Numbered from the stretch's first letter, positions 1 through 9,434 are shown. The stretch: 64,000 nt of DNA from Candidatus Hodarchaeota archaeon (GCA_016840285.1 JAEOSR010000168.1:8180-72179); one strand, 5' to 3'. Made by a program: numbers and translations. Notes: a model not told the origin generated them from the sequence alone.

Positions 1-52
1 TTTCTACTTTGCTATGTCCCTATTCAAGTTCAATTAAATTTAATACACATAA

Positions 53-240
53 TTAATCTTTGAACTTGATTATAAACACCTCTCCCTCAAACATCATTGA
101 GATTTTGTGATTATCCAATAGATTTTTCATTCCTAAAAGATACAGAAGTTCTACATTGTGAGTAAATGCAATTGGAATTGAAAAAGAGGGAGAGAAAGTT
201 CCATCAGCACCTCTTAAGTCCGTGGAATGTAAGTATGTTT
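53..240 (-). pseudogene. possible gene remnant, no start codon
   Basis: The first 361 bases hold no intact gene. On the minus strand a frame runs about 60 codons to a stop at 53-55 and reads like a real protein end, with a balanced mix of hydrophobic and charged residues. It has no usable start: the only ATG codons lie in its last third, and three in-frame stop codons in a row sit immediately upstream. I read it as a decayed or truncated gene end, but a chance frame is possible. I do not recognise a family. Confidence 0.22.
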
Positions 241-361
241 TTTATTATTATTTAGTCATTCAAAATACATATGTTGAAGTAAGGTTTATGTCATAATAGA
301 AGTTGTTTTTTATGATAAAATTTAATAAAAAATAAGGAGATGTATTCCTGGTAGATTTACT

Positions 362-964
362 ATGGGATTACCAAGGGAAAAACACCTAATAAACACAAAA
401 GCTCCCACTAGGTTTTTCAAAAAACGTACGTACACATTTAAGACTTTCATCACAGATTTTACTCGAATGATGCGAAAAAGACACAGCATTATGGACACGC
501 ATCATTCACATCGTCTATCGAGGCAATTTGCAGAGCACATTATGCTGGTTTGTACCACTGTATACGGGTGTATCTATTGCGAATGGGGACATACGAAAAA
601 TGCTTTAAATGAAGGGAGCACTCTCGAGAATATCCAAGCACTCCTAGCATTGAACTTCGGTCAGTTCCCACCCGAGGAAGTAATTGCATTGTCATTTGCC
701 CAGCAGTACGCAGAGACTGCAGGTCATCCTTCTGAAGTAGCCTTACGCCGCTTAGTGAGGGAATACGGACTAAAAAAAAGCCAAGATATTATCAATCATT
801 GTGAGATGATAACCATGGGTAATTTACTTGGAAATTCAATTTCTGCACTACTCAACCGATTACAAAAAATCCCCCCAGAGCATGGATCCTTGGGTTTTGA
901 ACTCTTTATTTTTCTCCTAGGAGGTTTCTGGATAGATCGTTATATTAGTACATTAAGAGCTTGA
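362..964 (+). CDS. AhpD/carboxymuconolactone decarboxylase-like protein
   Basis: A 200-residue, mainly helical protein. Residues ~60-80 carry the AhpD-type redox motif C-x2-C followed closely by His (GCIYCEWGH, Cys ~70 and ~73). This is the peroxidatic/disulfide site of AhpD-like members of the carboxymuconolactone decarboxylase family. A helical segment with Ala-rich and Glu/Gln-rich turns follows, as in that family. The C terminus (~175-200) is hydrophobic and may form one membrane-associated helix. An A/G-rich stretch (aaggagatg) lies about 20 bases before the ATG. Substrate is unknown; thiol-based peroxide or disulfide chemistry is the family expectation. It is monocistronic as far as can be seen. 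Confidence 0.72.
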   Translation: MGLPREKHLINTKAPTRFFKKRTYTFKTFITDFTRMMRKRHSIMDTHHSHRLSRQFAEHIMLVCTTVYGCIYCEWGHTKNALNEGSTLENIQALLALNFGQFPPEEVIALSFAQQYAETAGHPSEVALRRLVREYGLKKSQDIINHCEMITMGNLLGNSISALLNRLQKIPPEHGSLGFELFIFLLGGFWIDRYISTLRA

Positions 965-1142
965 GGAAAGATATAATGATCCAATCCACAGAGAGTGAAC
1001 TCGAGGGTAGTAAATGGAAAGGATTTAATATATAAGCTACTCCCGCAAATTTAAACCCCCATTCGGGTTGAGAGAGTATGAAAAGTTCTCGAATGATTCG
1101 TAAATATTCTTTCAAAAACTGATACACCACTAAGCGGAATTA

Positions 1143-1265
1143 GAGCAATAAAGCCTGTTCAGCGAATCCTTTTCTCCTAAATTCTTTAAAAATGATAAGA
1201 TCAACAATGAGAAAAGCTTCTTTCATAAATGATTCAGGAGACGGCCAAAACCAGATATAGCCTAT
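1143..1265 (-). pseudogene. possible GNAT acetyltransferase remnant
   Basis: This lies in the 302-base gap between 964 and 1267. On the minus strand, immediately after the DUF3795 gene, a frame of about 40 codons contains GYIWFW, then a hydrophobic strand, then FRRKGFAEQAL. That arrangement resembles beta4 and motif A (R-x-x-G-x-G/A) of GNAT N-acetyltransferases. It ends at a stop after about 40 residues and has no start, so if real it is an internal fragment of a dead gene. The rest of the gap shows nothing I can name. Confidence 0.28.
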
Positions 1266-1266
1266 G

Positions 1267-1614
1267 TTAATTACGTAATTTATCTAGTGTTTCTTTAGCC
1301 TTTGAATTGTTAAGTTGTTTCCATAAGATTTCAAGTTTGTTAGTACAGGGATACTCACCGCAATCAGCACAAGTATTGAAACTCCTTTCTATAGCACAAT
1401 TTCGCACAATACAATTAGTACAAAACTCTACAAGTTCTCCATCTGAATGACAACCATCACAATTTATTTGGTTGGGTTCAACTTTAAAACCAGCGCTTGA
1501 CCAACTCTTTGCTGTCTTCTCGCGAAGCTCGTGATTATTATCTCGTTTTGCGATGTATGCAGGGCAATTAAGACAATCTAATCCACAAAAGGCAATAGGT
1601 TGTTCCATTTTCAA
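1267..1614 (-). CDS. DUF3795-type cysteine-rich protein
   Basis: 115 residues with about 13 Cys arranged as repeated C-x2-C and C-x3-C groups (FCGLDCLNCPAY near the N terminus, then CDGC, CTNC, CADCGEYPC). The opening 'FCGLDCxxCPAY' is the signature of the DUF3795 family of small proteins common in anaerobic bacteria and archaea. They are presumed to bind zinc or an Fe-S cluster; function is unknown. The protein is soluble with no signal peptide. The ATG at 1614 is used, although a second Met lies two codons further in. No co-directional neighbour is close enough for an obvious operon. Confidence 0.75.
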   Translation of the reverse strand: MKMEQPIAFCGLDCLNCPAYIAKRDNNHELREKTAKSWSSAGFKVEPNQINCDGCHSDGELVEFCTNCIVRNCAIERSFNTCADCGEYPCTNKLEILWKQLNNSKAKETLDKLRN

Positions 1615-1797
1615 ACCTCTAAACTCATTATAATCTTGATAATGAAAATTTCAGTGATAAGCATTACTTCTTTCGATTAACTACGTTTAATATTTTGTGA
1701 TCAAGGCAAAAATTCAGAGGTGATCCACTTGAAATTCAGATTTCTCTTCTAAAATGCAAATTCATTATTGAAATCGCTAGAAGAATAAGAAAGAAGG

Positions 1798-4700
1798 TCA
1801 AGAGCAATTTACACAGCGAGCGACTACCTCTTCGTTTTTGATTTTGACTTTGACCCGACCACAATTGTTACAGACTAGAGCTTGACATTTTTTACAATTG
1901 GACATATGATCAGGACAGAAATGTTTACCACATCCGTCACAAATCTTGGCAATACTCTTACCTTCGATTTGACCACAGTCAGGACAGGTGAATAAATAAT
2001 CAGGTTCACATTCTTCACAGACAGGTTTTTGTTCAGTATGCCCCATTTTGTATGAGGTACTTTCACTAAAGCCCTTTCCACAGACCGTACAATTCCAAGA
2101 GTGTTCGTTGCAGAGAATACCACCTGTTGATTCGTCAACAACACCACAAGCAGTACACAATGGTTTCTTGCAAACAACGCATTCCTGTGAATGATCAAGA
2201 CAGGCCTTCTTTCCACAATCCGAACAGAATGTAATATGTTCGCTACAGAACGTTTTTAAACATTCTAAACATACAAAAATAGGAGGAGATATTTCCGATT
2301 CCAGTAAAGACTGATAATAATCCTCTGTACTGATTTGTTGACCGCATCCGTCACATGTGACGTCTGCATTCCCATTGTACAAGTTCAAATTGATAATGAG
2401 CTTCTTTTCCTGACCCTCTTCAGTATTATCATTTTTAATTATAGTAGGAACCAATAGTCTAGGAATCCAGTAAATAGCTTTTTCAGAGATGGAAACGTCG
2501 GCCTTCCCAGGACGAAGAAAATCTTGAGGAACCCCTCTTGACTTTAACTTTGCGATTGCTTGATGAAATTCTTCATAAGCCGTTTCTTTTTCTTTCATTA
2601 AGTCTTGTCGCTGACTTTCTATCTCTTTTATCTGATCTCGCAATTCTCGAATCTTCTCTTCGTGTCTTGTGATCTTATTCTCACTAGATTCGATTGAGCG
2701 CTCAGTTGCTTTGCTTGACTTTCCTTCAGCATCACGTGCGCGTTTCTCGGCTTGGAGGGTTTCAAGTCTTATCATTGTTTCATCTAATTTTCGATTCTCA
2801 TTTTCCATTCTTTCTTCTACGCGACTAATTTGTGTTGAGAGCTTTGTTAATTCTTTTCTTACTGTTCTTCCTGCCAATTTATCTACTTCGGTTTTTTCAA
2901 ACTCTCGTAATTGATGATGATATATCGCCTCTGCTTCCTTGAAAGGATTCTGGGTAAAATACCAAATTATATTATCAGGTAACTTGGTGATTATTTCCTT
3001 ATCAAGTTTATAAAACTGCACTCCATCCATTGGTTGGATTGACAAGTCATTTGGTGGTAATGATGAAGCGTGAATTCCTTCAATCGTTGTAGCATTCCAT
3101 TCAATTTTCCTACTCAAGTCAAATGATCGGGTCATTTCTTCCGTGATGGCTACAGGGAAATCAAGAGAGCCTTCTTTGATTGTCCGCTTTATATTAATCT
3201 GAGTTGTTGAGTAATAGAGAGGTGAATAGAAATTCGTTGCTTTTTCAAACTGAACAGAAAAACCATCAATTTTGGGATCCCCGCTAATGCTCAATCTATC
3301 AAAAATAGTATTATCCCGTTGCTTTCCCTTTATAGGGATTTTAGGATTAAGAAATCGTTCTGTAATTTTTCCTGTTGCTGGTTTCTTTTTACTGAATTCA
3401 AATTCTATTTCTGGTGCTTCTTCTGCAACCTCAGTTTTAACAACTTTTTTTGGTTTCTCTTTCTTCTTTGGTTTTGGTGGTCTAAGTGTTAATACTTTAA
3501 TCTCGTTGTCTGTCAAAGGGCCTTTATGGAGACTTAGTAACCATCGAGTTTTTAGTCTATTCACTCCAGATTTCGGATTATAAGCGATAAAATTTCCTGG
3601 TTTTAAAGCTCTGATTTGTCCCATGAGTTTAGAGAATTCTTGTGGGGTTCCACCTGCTCCCTCAAAAACTGGTTTTAATGCTCCTTCGACTTTCGCAATA
3701 TCCTGATTTGTAGCTAATCTTCCCAAAATCCAAGTTGCAATATTGGAAAGACCACGATAATCAAGATCTCCAGGGTTTTGGGTGGCTAACACACAACCTA
3801 ACCCTGCTGCTCGTGCTTGTTTCAGAATTATCAACAATGCGGTTTTAGAAGGTGGACTTAATGAACCAGCTGGCATGAATCCGTACAATTCATCAAAATA
3901 CAAGATAGCTCGTAAGCGACTGGTTCCTCCCTTTGACCACACCCACCGTTGTACTTCTCCTAGTATTTCAGCAACAAAATTACTCTTCTCATCAGCATCG
4001 GTAATCTTTCGAAGGTCAAATACAATTATTGGAGTTTTATTTTTTTTCTTTGCTAATCCTATTAACTTTTCAAAATCTAGATCAACTCCAGGTACCGCTC
4101 GTACCATAAGCGCGTTAATGTTTCTCGCCAGTTCTGATCGTTTAGTTTTAGATATAAACTTTTCAACAGATAATGAACCAACTTTTTCAAATGGAGGGTC
4201 TTGAATACCCTCAATCAGTTGATCTAGTTCCACATTCTTTTGTTTACGTTCTTCCCAGTAATTTCGTATCAGATTACTTAGGAAAATTACTCTATTATCA
4301 GTTGAAGAACTTGTTCCAATGCCACATCGAGAGAGTAATAGTTGAATTTTCAGATCTAATGTGCTTAAAAGAGCATCAGGGGATTCCGTCATCAATTCAT
4401 TATAGTTAGGGGGTTTTTCAAAGCTGGGAGTCAAGGATATTTGAACACCCGCAGAATTTTTTGGAGTAATAAGAATTACGGCTACCTTGTCAGAGAAATC
4501 TTTCTCAACATCTGCATATTCATCTCCAAACGAATCTTCCAGTTTATCTTGGTAAAGCTCAATCCATTCTTCAGCTATTTGTCCTGGATCCCCACCTCCA
4601 CGGTCTTCAGCTTCTACTTCAGCATGAACTAACAACTTATCTTTAGTAAAATCCCCAAGTCCAATACCTAAAGCTCCAATATCTCCCTTTGGATCAACTG

Positions 4701-4887
4701 CAATAATAGGAATGTTCGCCCTAATAGCTTCTTCGACAATTGACTTACATACTACAGTTTTCCCAGAACCACTTGCCCCAAGAATAGCTGCATGAGTTAA
4801 AAAGGTTGTACTCGGTACTTTAAACTGCTCCTCCCCAATTCTTCCTAGATAAAATTCTGGATCTGACATATCAACACCATTTACCAC
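1798..4887 (-). CDS. HerA/DUF87-like ATPase with coiled coil and zinc-ribbon tail
   Basis: 1029 residues in three parts. First, an FtsK/HerA-like ATPase (1 to ~450): Walker A GASGSGKT at 37-44, 'VDPKGD' just after it, and Walker B with acid 'ILYFDE' near 331, followed by the sensor-like 'LATQNP'. Second, a middle region with a charged linker (~480-510) and a coiled coil (~665-775, heptad-rich Arg/Glu). Third, a tail (~830-1029) with about 14 CxxC or C/H pairs, that is, several treble-clef or ribbon zinc sites. HerA-family ATPases are hexameric DNA pumps; NurA is not seen nearby. ATG 4887 gives MVNGVDM; a start at 4869 (MSDPEF) is also possible. The zinc tail suggests protein or nucleic-acid binding, which is inference. 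Confidence 0.8.
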   Translation of the reverse strand: MVNGVDMSDPEFYLGRIGEEQFKVPSTTFLTHAAILGASGSGKTVVCKSIVEEAIRANIPIIAVDPKGDIGALGIGLGDFTKDKLLVHAEVEAEDRGGGDPGQIAEEWIELYQDKLEDSFGDEYADVEKDFSDKVAVILITPKNSAGVQISLTPSFEKPPNYNELMTESPDALLSTLDLKIQLLLSRCGIGTSSSTDNRVIFLSNLIRNYWEERKQKNVELDQLIEGIQDPPFEKVGSLSVEKFISKTKRSELARNINALMVRAVPGVDLDFEKLIGLAKKKNKTPIIVFDLRKITDADEKSNFVAEILGEVQRWVWSKGGTSRLRAILYFDELYGFMPAGSLSPPSKTALLIILKQARAAGLGCVLATQNPGDLDYRGLSNIATWILGRLATNQDIAKVEGALKPVFEGAGGTPQEFSKLMGQIRALKPGNFIAYNPKSGVNRLKTRWLLSLHKGPLTDNEIKVLTLRPPKPKKKEKPKKVVKTEVAEEAPEIEFEFSKKKPATGKITERFLNPKIPIKGKQRDNTIFDRLSISGDPKIDGFSVQFEKATNFYSPLYYSTTQINIKRTIKEGSLDFPVAITEEMTRSFDLSRKIEWNATTIEGIHASSLPPNDLSIQPMDGVQFYKLDKEIITKLPDNIIWYFTQNPFKEAEAIYHHQLREFEKTEVDKLAGRTVRKELTKLSTQISRVEERMENENRKLDETMIRLETLQAEKRARDAEGKSSKATERSIESSENKITRHEEKIRELRDQIKEIESQRQDLMKEKETAYEEFHQAIAKLKSRGVPQDFLRPGKADVSISEKAIYWIPRLLVPTIIKNDNTEEGQEKKLIINLNLYNGNADVTCDGCGQQISTEDYYQSLLESEISPPIFVCLECLKTFCSEHITFCSDCGKKACLDHSQECVVCKKPLCTACGVVDESTGGILCNEHSWNCTVCGKGFSESTSYKMGHTEQKPVCEECEPDYLFTCPDCGQIEGKSIAKICDGCGKHFCPDHMSNCKKCQALVCNNCGRVKVKIKNEEVVARCVNCS

Positions 4888-5135
4888 GTTGGAAAGATTA
4901 AATATGGATTAATTTGATTTAAGAGTTGGAAATCCGAAAATACATGTAGTAAGTTATTAAATAAACTTTATCAATCTGGGTTTATTGATCATCTGATATA
5001 TTAAAAAATTGCTCTTAATTAATGCTAGAGTAATTAAAAGATACTTAAGTCCCTCAAGAATGCGTTTAAGTATAAGTTATCAAACCAACAGACTCTTCTG
5101 TGAACGTAAATCACACAAGGATAGGTCAGACTCTA

Positions 5136-5717
5136 ATGGTAAACGTTGGAATCCTAGGTACGATGAATTGTGGCAAGACATCGGTTTTCGTTTCTTTCAT
5201 GAATTCCTTGGCATCATCTGATGAGAAAATCATTGCTGGGGCTCCAGGTGGCCCAGAAATGTACACAACCCAGACAGTTGATTTTATCAGATTCACTTCT
5301 AAGGGGTTTATACATGTTTTATATGGAACTGGGGGGCACCAGACCCCCATCACTGATTATTACCGTGTTTACGTCTTGAGAAACGCTAATCGATTTCTTT
5401 GTATGTTTGACCTAAGCGAAGATCTTGAAGAACAATTCAAATTTTATCGTGGATTCGAAATCCCAACCAAAGCAATTATTGTTTATCTAAATAAGTATGA
5501 TTTAGCTCCTGAAAATTTAAAAAACTACCAAGAAAAGGTTAGTTCATTCTTCATTGATGAACGGAAAAAACTTGTCAGAGATATATTCCCGACAGTTGCA
5601 TTAAGGGCTGTCGTTGAAGAACACGAAGAATATAAACAGAATTGTCTAAAAGGGATATTAAGTCTGTGTGATTTTGATCGAGATGCTTCAGCGTTTGATG
5701 TCTGGGAGGGACAATAA
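5136..5717 (+). CDS. small GTPase (Ras-superfamily, MglA/SRPRB-like type)
   Basis: 193 residues from the ATG at 5136; a GTG at 5100 would add 12 residues. G1 is GTMNCGKTS at 8-16. The G3 position reads GTGGHQ rather than the usual DxxGQ, so the switch II Asp is Gly. G4 is NKYD near residue 132. No lipidation motif is seen at the C terminus. GTPases of this type (DUF/COG2229-like) are common in archaea with expanded small-GTPase sets. The ATG at 5136 places the P-loop close to the N terminus, as is normal. The next gene starts 30 bases downstream on the same strand, so the pair is probably co-transcribed and the neighbour may be a regulator or effector. Confidence 0.75.
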   Translation: MVNVGILGTMNCGKTSVFVSFMNSLASSDEKIIAGAPGGPEMYTTQTVDFIRFTSKGFIHVLYGTGGHQTPITDYYRVYVLRNANRFLCMFDLSEDLEEQFKFYRGFEIPTKAIIVYLNKYDLAPENLKNYQEKVSSFFIDERKKLVRDIFPTVALRAVVEEHEEYKQNCLKGILSLCDFDRDASAFDVWEGQ

Positions 5718-5747
5718 TAATCCAGGAAACTCAGAGGATCAGATGTT

Positions 5748-6662
5748 ATGACTTCTGAAGAAGAAGATCCCTTTAATAAGCTTGTCGAAACGCTTACAGT
5801 TATGGAGAACTATAATCGAGCTCTTTGTCTTATAGCTGTATATTTAGGTCAAAGAGCTGACCAGAATACCGTTCAAGGAATTACAGATATTTTTTCAGCA
5901 CTTTTAGGGAAGAATGCAACTGCAACCCCTGCGAAAGTTCGAGGTTTGATCACTTCTTTAGTGAATGTGGGTATTCTCGAACGTGAAAGAGTTAAAATGA
6001 TCAGCTCAACCAAAGTTTCTTTCCATTCCATTAGTCCTTTGGGTCTTATTACTTTATTATACGTTCTCATCATGTATCTTATTAAAGATCCAATGCATGG
6101 AGTAGAGTGGGAAAACTTAATGTTTGTAGGTTATATTTCTGGTGATCAGGAGGAAAATCTCATCCGATTCTTGAACAACTCAGTCATTGAGAGTAATAAA
6201 ATTACAAAGAAATTTTGGACATCCTTAAAAAGTGGAAAAGAACCAAAGAAAATTAGGATGAGCAAACCACTGGATCTTAATATCACTAAAACCTTCAGTG
6301 GTAAAGGGGGTCTCAATACATTCAAAATTTTAGAAGAACTAATGTGGGATTACCTGAATCTAAATACGGGTCTTTCCCAAAATGAAATAGCAAGTCATTT
6401 TGAAGGGCCTATAACAAGTAACCTCAACAAATTGGCTGCTCTTGCATTGATGGAACAATTAAATACGACAAAATATTATCGATTGTCATCTTTAGGAATT
6501 TTTATTTTACCCGTTATAGCCTTAATGATTAAACAATTATCAGTTGATCAGTCTATTTTCCAATCAATTTTAACAAAAAATGTAACCACTGAAGAACATC
6601 CATGGGTGGTATTGATACGTCAAGCACGTCTTTTTTTCAAGAATCTGTATAGTATATCTTAA
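5748..6662 (+). CDS. uncharacterised winged-helix-like protein, GTPase partner
   Basis: 304 residues that I do not assign to a named family. Helices and short strands at ~15-100 and ~200-260 look like two winged-helix domains (for example NEIASHFEG followed by LNKLAALALMEQL and a YYRLSSLG wing). A mid segment (~95-110) is hydrophobic and could be a buried helix. It lies 30 bases after a small GTPase on the same strand, so a role as effector, adaptor or regulator is inferred from context only. A decayed copy of its last ~45 codons is found beyond the next gene (9143-9312), showing that this locus was once duplicated. Confidence 0.6.
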   Translation: MTSEEEDPFNKLVETLTVMENYNRALCLIAVYLGQRADQNTVQGITDIFSALLGKNATATPAKVRGLITSLVNVGILERERVKMISSTKVSFHSISPLGLITLLYVLIMYLIKDPMHGVEWENLMFVGYISGDQEENLIRFLNNSVIESNKITKKFWTSLKSGKEPKKIRMSKPLDLNITKTFSGKGGLNTFKILEELMWDYLNLNTGLSQNEIASHFEGPITSNLNKLAALALMEQLNTTKYYRLSSLGIFILPVIALMIKQLSVDQSIFQSILTKNVTTEEHPWVVLIRQARLFFKNLYSIS

Positions 6663-6883
6663 TCGTAGTACTAAATATCCTTATTAATTCTAAGAACTGA
6701 TTTGATCTAAATAGATTTGTTTAATTTAGTATGAAATCAGGGGAAAAACAGGTCCTTACTTAAGAAATCCTTTGTTACCTTGAAAAGGGGGGTAAAATAT
6801 TAAATATACCTATGATAAAACATTTTAAGGCACAAAAATCAATGTCCTCTGATTAGGTATTCAAATGTAGAAGTGAAACAAAC

Positions 6884-9124
6884 TTGAAACGTAGTAGTTC
6901 GATTCTCGTTCTAGTTTTTTTATTTTGTATCTATTTCTGTAGATTATACCAAAATCTCCAATTCATAACTGATAATCAGTTTTCTAATGTTCAGGCAGCT
7001 CAACCTTGCGTAGTTGTTCCCCAAAAAACAGATTTTTCCCATTTTGCTCCTCATGACCCTATTATCATTACAGGAGACAGTGATTTCCCCTCTCAGGGAT
7101 TTCCTGGTTCTGGTACCTTTGATGATCCTTATCGAATTGAAGGATATAATATTACTTCTCTTGATGGTGATTTAATTGCTATTAGTCATACTAATGCATG
7201 GTTCTGCATTATTAATAACTATCTAGATGGTTTATCCGCACTATGGTGGGGAATTATGCTTCAATCTGTCACCCACGGTATAATCAAAAACAATTTCGTG
7301 TTTGACCATGGTCATGGAATTTCTCTTTGGGACTCTGGGAATAGCACCATTTCCAATAATACGGTCTCCAACAACGAATTAGGAATTTCTCTTGGGGATT
7401 CTATGGACATTACTATTTCCCACAATATGGTCTCCAACAACAGGTATGGAATCCATCTTGAGAATTCTAAGAATAGCGGTATTTCTGACAATATAGTTTC
7501 CAACAACATCGATGGTGGAATATCTCTTGGGAGTTCTACGGACATTATCATTTCCAACAATACGGTCACCAATAACTACTGGCAGGGAATTCGACTTTTT
7601 TGCTCTGAAAATAGTACTATTTCTGGCAATACGGTCACCAGTAACGGATTAGGAATTCACCTTGGGGATTCTGGGAATAGTACTATTTCCAACAATAAAA
7701 TCGCCAACAACATCGATGGCGGAATTTTTCTTGCCTCTTCCAGAAACAATATCATTTTAGATAATATCTTAACAAATGACGACTTTTACGTTGAGGGGGA
7801 GACATTGGAAGACTATTTTCAGGCAGTAGTGAGGAATAACACGATCAATGGAAAAGCATTGATTTTTTGGCAAAACCTTACTGAAGAAACGGTTCCTCAT
7901 GGAGCGGGTCAGGTCATTCTGGTGAATTGTACTGCTGTGACAGTTGCCACTCTAAACCTTTCAGATACCTCAGTTGGTTTACAAGCGATTTCTAGCTCAA
8001 ATGTGTCTATCCTGAACAATATCATGACTGATAATAGTAGATCTGGAATTCGACTTTGGTCTTCTATAGACATTACCATTTCCAACAATACTGTCTCCAA
8101 CAACGACTATGGAATTCATCTTAGGGATTCTAATAATAGCTCTATTTATAACAATACAATTACCAACCATGATTGGCAGGGAATTCAACTTGGGTTTTCT
8201 ACAGACATTACCATTTCCAACAATATGGTCTCCAACAACAGACAAGGAATTTCTCTTGGGAGTTCTACGGAAATTACCATTTCTAACAATACGGTCACCA
8301 ATAACTACTGGCAGGGAATTCGACTTTTTTGCTCTGAAAATAGTACCATTTCCAACAATACGGTCTCCAACAACGGCGATGGAATTTCTCTTGGGGATTC
8401 TAAGAATAGCACTATTTCCAACAATATGGTCTCCAACAACGAAAGAGGAATTTCTCTTGGGAGTTCTACGGAAATTACTATTTCCAACAATACGGTCACC
8501 AATAACTACTGGCGGGGAATTCAACTTTGGGACGCTTGGAACACCACAGTATCAGCTAATAATGTATCTAATAATTACGGGGTAGGAATTCTTCTTCGTG
8601 GATCTGGAAATAGTACGCTATCTAATAATATTGTTTCCTATAACAACCAACAAGGGATTGCTGTCGAATCCTCTAAGAATAGTACCTTGTCTGACAATAT
8701 AGTTTCTAATAATGATCTCGAAGGAATAAAAATTTTAAATTCTTCTTTTGCTAGAATTTTTGATAATACTATTTCCAACAACAGGAAATATGGTATTTTA
8801 ATAGATGGATCATCTAGGTTTTCTAATGTGTCGTGGAACGTTTTTATTGGAAACAATCTGGATGGAAGCTCTCAAGCATGTGATGAGGGATGGAATAATA
8901 TGTTTGATAGGAATTACTGGGATGATTGGATGGAACCCGATGCAGATAGTGATGGTTTCGTAGACAATCCCTATAGTATTGATGGTGATGCAAACAATCA
9001 AGATGCTCATCCACGAGCCTCTCCTACCTCCTTTCTAAATATAAAAATCATTGTGGGGTTTATTCTACTAGCTATAATCCTCCCTGTACTGGGGATATTA
9101 CTACGAAAACAGAAGAGAGCATAA
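6884..9124 (+). CDS. NosD-like right-handed beta-helix surface protein
   Basis: 746 residues from a TTG start that gives a basic N terminus (KRSSS) and a hydrophobic signal segment (~7-22). Residues ~55-90 hold the conserved 'GSGTFDDPYRIEGY' entry segment of NosD/PbH1 proteins. About 20 parallel-beta-helix coils of ~22-23 residues follow, with the consensus N-S-T-I-S-N-N-x-V-S-N-N-x-x-G-I-x-L. A carbohydrate-binding/sugar hydrolysis-type insert sits around 300-365. Near the end comes the 'NYWDDW..PDADSDGF..NPYSIDG' closing module, then a single C-terminal membrane helix (~718-738) with a basic tail. The architecture indicates an extracellular, membrane-anchored protein, probably binding or modifying glycans. 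Parts of the repeat array are almost identical at DNA level. Confidence 0.85.
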   Translation: MKRSSSILVLVFLFCIYFCRLYQNLQFITDNQFSNVQAAQPCVVVPQKTDFSHFAPHDPIIITGDSDFPSQGFPGSGTFDDPYRIEGYNITSLDGDLIAISHTNAWFCIINNYLDGLSALWWGIMLQSVTHGIIKNNFVFDHGHGISLWDSGNSTISNNTVSNNELGISLGDSMDITISHNMVSNNRYGIHLENSKNSGISDNIVSNNIDGGISLGSSTDIIISNNTVTNNYWQGIRLFCSENSTISGNTVTSNGLGIHLGDSGNSTISNNKIANNIDGGIFLASSRNNIILDNILTNDDFYVEGETLEDYFQAVVRNNTINGKALIFWQNLTEETVPHGAGQVILVNCTAVTVATLNLSDTSVGLQAISSSNVSILNNIMTDNSRSGIRLWSSIDITISNNTVSNNDYGIHLRDSNNSSIYNNTITNHDWQGIQLGFSTDITISNNMVSNNRQGISLGSSTEITISNNTVTNNYWQGIRLFCSENSTISNNTVSNNGDGISLGDSKNSTISNNMVSNNERGISLGSSTEITISNNTVTNNYWRGIQLWDAWNTTVSANNVSNNYGVGILLRGSGNSTLSNNIVSYNNQQGIAVESSKNSTLSDNIVSNNDLEGIKILNSSFARIFDNTISNNRKYGILIDGSSRFSNVSWNVFIGNNLDGSSQACDEGWNNMFDRNYWDDWMEPDADSDGFVDNPYSIDGDANNQDAHPRASPTSFLNIKIIVGFILLAIILPVLGILLRKQKRA
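7318..8800 (+). repeat. beta-helix coil repeats with near-identical DNA copies
   Basis: Degenerate 66-69 base units encode the beta-helix coils. Within them are recent copies: 7556-7617 and 8285-8346 are 62 bases identical, and the block at about 8221-8327 recurs at about 8422-8528 (offset ~201 bases, three coils) with few differences. Such identity in a rapidly diverging repeat protein points to recent unit duplication or gene conversion. Confidence 0.8.
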
Positions 9125-9142
9125 AATGCGTGTGTCGCTTTA

Positions 9143-9312
9143 ATTCTCCAAACAAGCCTTCTCTCAAAGAATGGTATAAGTTAACATGGGAATAGTGAGC
9201 AGACAAGTTCTTAAGAAAGGAATCCTTCTCAAAATCTCTCTGAATTTGTATAATATACCTTAATCGTGGTTCTAAACATACTTTTTAGTTCTAAGAATTG
9301 GTTTGATTTTAA
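9143..9312 (+). pseudogene. decayed copy of the 3' end of the winged-helix gene
   Basis: The 310-base gap after the beta-helix gene is not empty. Bases ~9242-9312 align with ~6642-6712 at roughly 80% identity, including the stop codon region (LNLYNIP-stop versus KNLYSIS-stop). Upstream, 9143-9241 still resembles the preceding coding sequence with a frameshift and stops (LQTSLLSKN versus FQSILTKN). It is the relic of a second copy of the 5748-6662 gene end. The remainder of the gap (9313-9434) holds only AT-rich leader sequence. Confidence 0.6.
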
Positions 9313-9434
9313 AGACAAAAAATTTCTTGAGTAAGTAACTTCAATAAATTTAATTAATTATCGGGTAAAAGACTATTGCTGTCGTAAATATCATCCCATC
9401 TATGCTGATGAAGTAACCTAGGCTGTGATACAAC

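Noticed and set aside
945..1130. 61-codon minus-strand frame
   Set aside because: It has a start but is hydrophobic without motif and overlaps the end of the AhpD-like gene; the nearby GNAT-like fragment is a better reading of this gap.
3272..4409. Plus-strand frames over the HerA-like gene
   Set aside because: They are low-complexity antisense shadows without start signals or motifs.
5009..5221. 70-codon frame ahead of the small GTPase
   Set aside because: It overlaps the GTPase start in another frame and has no conserved motif; the GTPase frame carries G1, G3 and G4.
7312..8585. Long open frames on both strands and in the second frame across the beta-helix gene
   Set aside because: They are translations of the same repeat in other frames, show the repeat periodicity and no independent start signals.
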